From Methylococcaceae bacterium (GTDB lineage: Bacteria > Pseudomonadota > Gammaproteobacteria > Methylococcales > Methylomonadaceae), in assembly GCA_947505055.1 (NCBI GenBank), contig CANNLO010000171.1, positions 1 to 9,386 on the forward strand: a stretch of 9,386 bases of DNA, given 5' to 3'. Under the pieces are notes generated by a model. It was not told the DNA's origin and made no database searches. It saw only the letters and a list, made by a program, of their open reading frames with translations. Numbering within the stretch: the first letter of the stretch is position 1; each line of letters begins with the position of its first letter. Below, one piece after another: positions 7,689 through 9,386 of this stretch. The position numbers and the translations under genes are program-made.

Positions 7689-8918
7689 ATGAACAAACCA
7701 AAAAAAGTTGCAATCCTTACCGCAGGTGGCTTGGCTCCTTGCTTAAATTCAGCGATCGGGAGTCTGATCGAGCGTTACACGGAGATTGATCCGTCCATCG
7801 AAATCATTTGTTACCGTAGCGGTTATAAAGGTTTGTTATTGGGTGATTTTTATACCGTAACCCCTGAAATTCGCGAAAAAGCAGGTCTGTTGCACCGTTT
7901 CGGCGGCTCGGTAATTGGCAACAGTCGCGTCAAGCTGACTAATGTGGCTGATTGCATTAAACGCGGCTTGGTTCAGGAAGGACAAGACCCACAAAAAGTG
8001 GCTGCCGACCAACTGGTTAAAGATGGTGTTGATATTCTCCATACCATAGGCGGAGACGATACCAATACTGCCGCTGCCGATCTTGCCGCGTTCCTGGCAA
8101 AAAATGACTATGGTCTTACTGTTATCGGTTTACCTAAAACTGTTGATAACGACGTTTTTCCTATCAAGCAATCGCTGGGTGCGTGGACGGCTGCCGAGCA
8201 GGGCGCCCGTTATTTCTGGAACGTGGTTGCCGAAAACAATTCCAATCCGCGCATGCTGATTGTTCATGAAGTCATGGGTCGCAGTTGTGGCTGGCTGACT
8301 GCCGCTACGGCGGTTGAATATCGCAAACTGCTGGATCGTTCCGAGTGGTTGCCTGAGCTGGGTCTGGATCGCGCTACTTATGAAGTTCATGGGGTATTTA
8401 TCCCGGAAATGACTATCGATCTAGCTGCCGAAGCAGAGCGTCTGCGTGCGGTGATGGATAAAGTGGATTGTGTCAATATCTTCGTTTCCGAAGGCGCTGG
8501 CGTTGAGTCCATCGTTGCTGAAATGCAAGCCAAAGGTCAGGAAGTGCCGCGCGATGCGTTTGGACACGTTAAGCTGGATGCGGTTAATCCGGGTAAATGG
8601 TTTGGTGACCAGTTCGCACAAATGATTGGTGCGGAAAAAACCTTGGTACAAAAATCAGGATATTTTGCCCGCGCTTCAGCAGCTAATGTTGAAGATATAC
8701 GATTGATTAAATCCTGTGCCGACCTTGCTGTCGAATGCGCGTTCCGTCGTGAATCAGGTGTTATCGGTCATGATGATGACAAAGGTTTTGTGCTGCGTGC
8801 CATTGAGTTCCCACGTATTAAAGGTGGCAAGCCTTTTGATCTGGATACTGCCTGGTTTAACCAAGCCTTGTCTGAAATTGGTCAGGCCAAAGGTAACAAG
8901 GTTGAAGTCGGTCACTAA
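7689..8918 (+). CDS. pfp: Pyrophosphate-dependent 6-phosphofructokinase
   Basis: Reversible cytoplasmic enzyme interconverting fructose 6-phosphate plus PPi with fructose 1,6-bisphosphate plus phosphate. The 409-residue protein carries the PFK family motifs: TAGGLAPCLNSAIG (11-24), GGDDT (121-125), PKTVDND (149-155) with catalytic Asp153, and MGRS (196-199). Two residues mark pyrophosphate use: Asp124 in GGDD, where ATP enzymes have Gly, and Lys150 in PKT, where ATP enzymes have Gly. The N-terminal loop reads GGLAPCLN instead of the commoner GGxAPGxN. PPi-PFKs of this kind have been characterised from methanotrophs, where they can also act on sugar phosphates of the RuMP and Calvin pathways. 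The start is ATG 7689 with a weak AGAG (7679-7682) upstream. It follows fbp by 67 bases and is followed by two hairpins. Confidence 0.95.
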   Translation: MNKPKKVAILTAGGLAPCLNSAIGSLIERYTEIDPSIEIICYRSGYKGLLLGDFYTVTPEIREKAGLLHRFGGSVIGNSRVKLTNVADCIKRGLVQEGQDPQKVAADQLVKDGVDILHTIGGDDTNTAAADLAAFLAKNDYGLTVIGLPKTVDNDVFPIKQSLGAWTAAEQGARYFWNVVAENNSNPRMLIVHEVMGRSCGWLTAATAVEYRKLLDRSEWLPELGLDRATYEVHGVFIPEMTIDLAAEAERLRAVMDKVDCVNIFVSEGAGVESIVAEMQAKGQEVPRDAFGHVKLDAVNPGKWFGDQFAQMIGAEKTLVQKSGYFARASAANVEDIRLIKSCADLAVECAFRRESGVIGHDDDKGFVLRAIEFPRIKGGKPFDLDTAWFNQALSEIGQAKGNKVEVGH

Positions 8919-8934
8919 GATACTTCCAGCATCG

Positions 8935-8955
8935 TTCCCATGCCCCGCGTGGGAA
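8935..8955. repeat. Hairpin repeat after pfp (TTCCCATGC/GCGTGGGAA)
   Basis: A 9-base-pair stem, TTCCCATGC (8935-8943) against GCGTGGGAA (8947-8955), closes a three-base CCC loop. All pairs are Watson-Crick except one T-G. It begins 16 bases after the pfp stop. No T-run follows on either strand, so it is more likely a dispersed palindromic repeat, or an mRNA 3'-end stabiliser, than a textbook intrinsic terminator. I recall near-identical CGTTCCCAxGCxCCGCGTGGGAA elements scattered in other gammaproteobacterial genomes. Confidence 0.65.
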
Positions 8956-8964
8956 TAGATTAAG

Positions 8965-8980
8965 CGCCGCAGCAGCGGCG
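8965..8980. repeat. GC-rich hairpin abutting the next gene's start region
   Basis: CGCCGC (8965-8970) and GCGGCG (8975-8980) form a perfect 6-bp stem around AGCA. It stands 9 bases after the preceding hairpin. Its last G is the first base of a GTG that is one of two candidate starts for the downstream gene, so the stem could mask initiation there. It could also act with the first hairpin as a transcription barrier after pfp, though no T-run follows directly. Confidence 0.5.
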
Positions 8981-8997
8981 TGAAACGCAGAACAATT

Positions 8998-9386
8998 TTG
9001 AATCCAGATTATCTCTTTGTTTACGGGACTCTCAGGCGCGATGCCAATAACGAGATGAGTCGACTTCTAATGAAGTATGCTGAGTTTGTTGATCAAGCCA
9101 GCTTTCGCGGCAAGTTATTTCAAATCGATTATTATCCCGGAGCAGTTCCTTCTGATAACTTTAATGACATCATTCAAGGGGAGGTCTATTTGTTAAACCA
9201 AGCCGAAGTATTGTTGCTCTTGCTTGATCAGTATGAGGAGTTTGGGCCAGGGTTTGTTGAACCCAATGAGTACCTTCGCCAGCAACAGCCGGTATTACTT
9301 AATAATGGCCGATTGATTACCGCTTGGGTTTATCTCTACAATCATGCTACCGAAGGTCTTAAGTTAATTCAGTCGGCAAATTTAAA
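8998..9386 (+). CDS. Gamma-glutamylcyclotransferase-like (AIG2/GGCT fold) protein, 3' end cut by window edge
   Basis: The N-terminal 129 codons of a GGCT/AIG2-fold protein are visible. It opens with the hallmark DYLFVYGTLRRDANNEMSRL, whose YGTLR loop binds the gamma-glutamyl group, followed by a YYPGAVPS segment (typical W/YPG-x-V), GEVYLL, and LLDQYEEFG with the glutamate expected at the catalytic position, then EYLRQ and AWVYLYN. Family members cyclise gamma-glutamyl amines or peptides to 5-oxoproline, but many are of unknown substrate. No ATG fits: the frame is open from 8959 after a TAG, and the candidate starts are TTG 8998, giving MNPDYLFVYGTL, or GTG 8980, six codons earlier. TTG gives the family's usual short lead and is used here. 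Neither has a clear ribosome site. The gene is on the same strand as pfp, separated by two hairpins, so it is probably a separate unit. Confidence 0.8.
   Translation, partial: MNPDYLFVYGTLRRDANNEMSRLLMKYAEFVDQASFRGKLFQIDYYPGAVPSDNFNDIIQGEVYLLNQAEVLLLLLDQYEEFGPGFVEPNEYLRQQQPVLLNNGRLITAWVYLYNHATEGLKLIQSANL

Noticed and set aside
8935..8980. Intrinsic terminator for pfp
   Set aside because: The stems are strong, but no T-run follows either hairpin on the plus strand, so they are listed as repeats.

Overview
The window looks like a chromosomal segment of a gammaproteobacterium, most likely a Methylococcales methanotroph. The basis is a pyrophosphate-type phosphofructokinase next to a class I fructose-1,6-bisphosphatase, moderate GC in the main genes, and short dispersed hairpin repeats of the kind I associate with such genomes. 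This placement comes from gene content and remembered family resemblance, not from a database search.

Layout, left to right. (1) Bases 1-885 hold the 3' part of an arginase-family ureohydrolase, cut by the window edge and visibly AT-richer than the genes to its right. (2) A 94-residue two-helix membrane protein of unknown function follows at 922-1206. (3) A short gap with REP-like inverted arms (1247-1300) separates these from proA (gamma-glutamyl phosphate reductase), which is complete and on the minus strand (1359-2612). (4) The 430-base gap 2613-3042 has no intact gene. It holds a decayed transposase fragment (minus strand, 2649-2917, with a frameshift and a stop) and a compact cluster of direct and inverted repeats (2961-3007). 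(5) A plus-strand run follows: sbcC (3043-6483, without its usual partner sbcD in view), fbp (6590-7621) and pfp (7689-8918). (6) Two perfect or near-perfect hairpins (8935-8980) lie between pfp and the start of a gamma-glutamylcyclotransferase-like gene that runs off the right edge.

How the genes relate. FBPase and PPi-PFK act on the same pair of metabolites, fructose 6-phosphate and fructose 1,6-bisphosphate. Their adjacency makes a small carbon-flux module that fits the ribulose monophosphate pathway of type I methanotrophs. Arginase (to ornithine) and ProA (to glutamate semialdehyde) meet at the ornithine/proline node, but they are convergent and not an operon. SbcC is a DNA-repair nuclease ATPase with no evident link to its neighbours. 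I see no clear sign of a novel multi-gene system. The most notable points are the sbcC gene lacking sbcD beside a transposase scar, the repeat cluster before sbcC, and the hairpin region at the start of the last gene.
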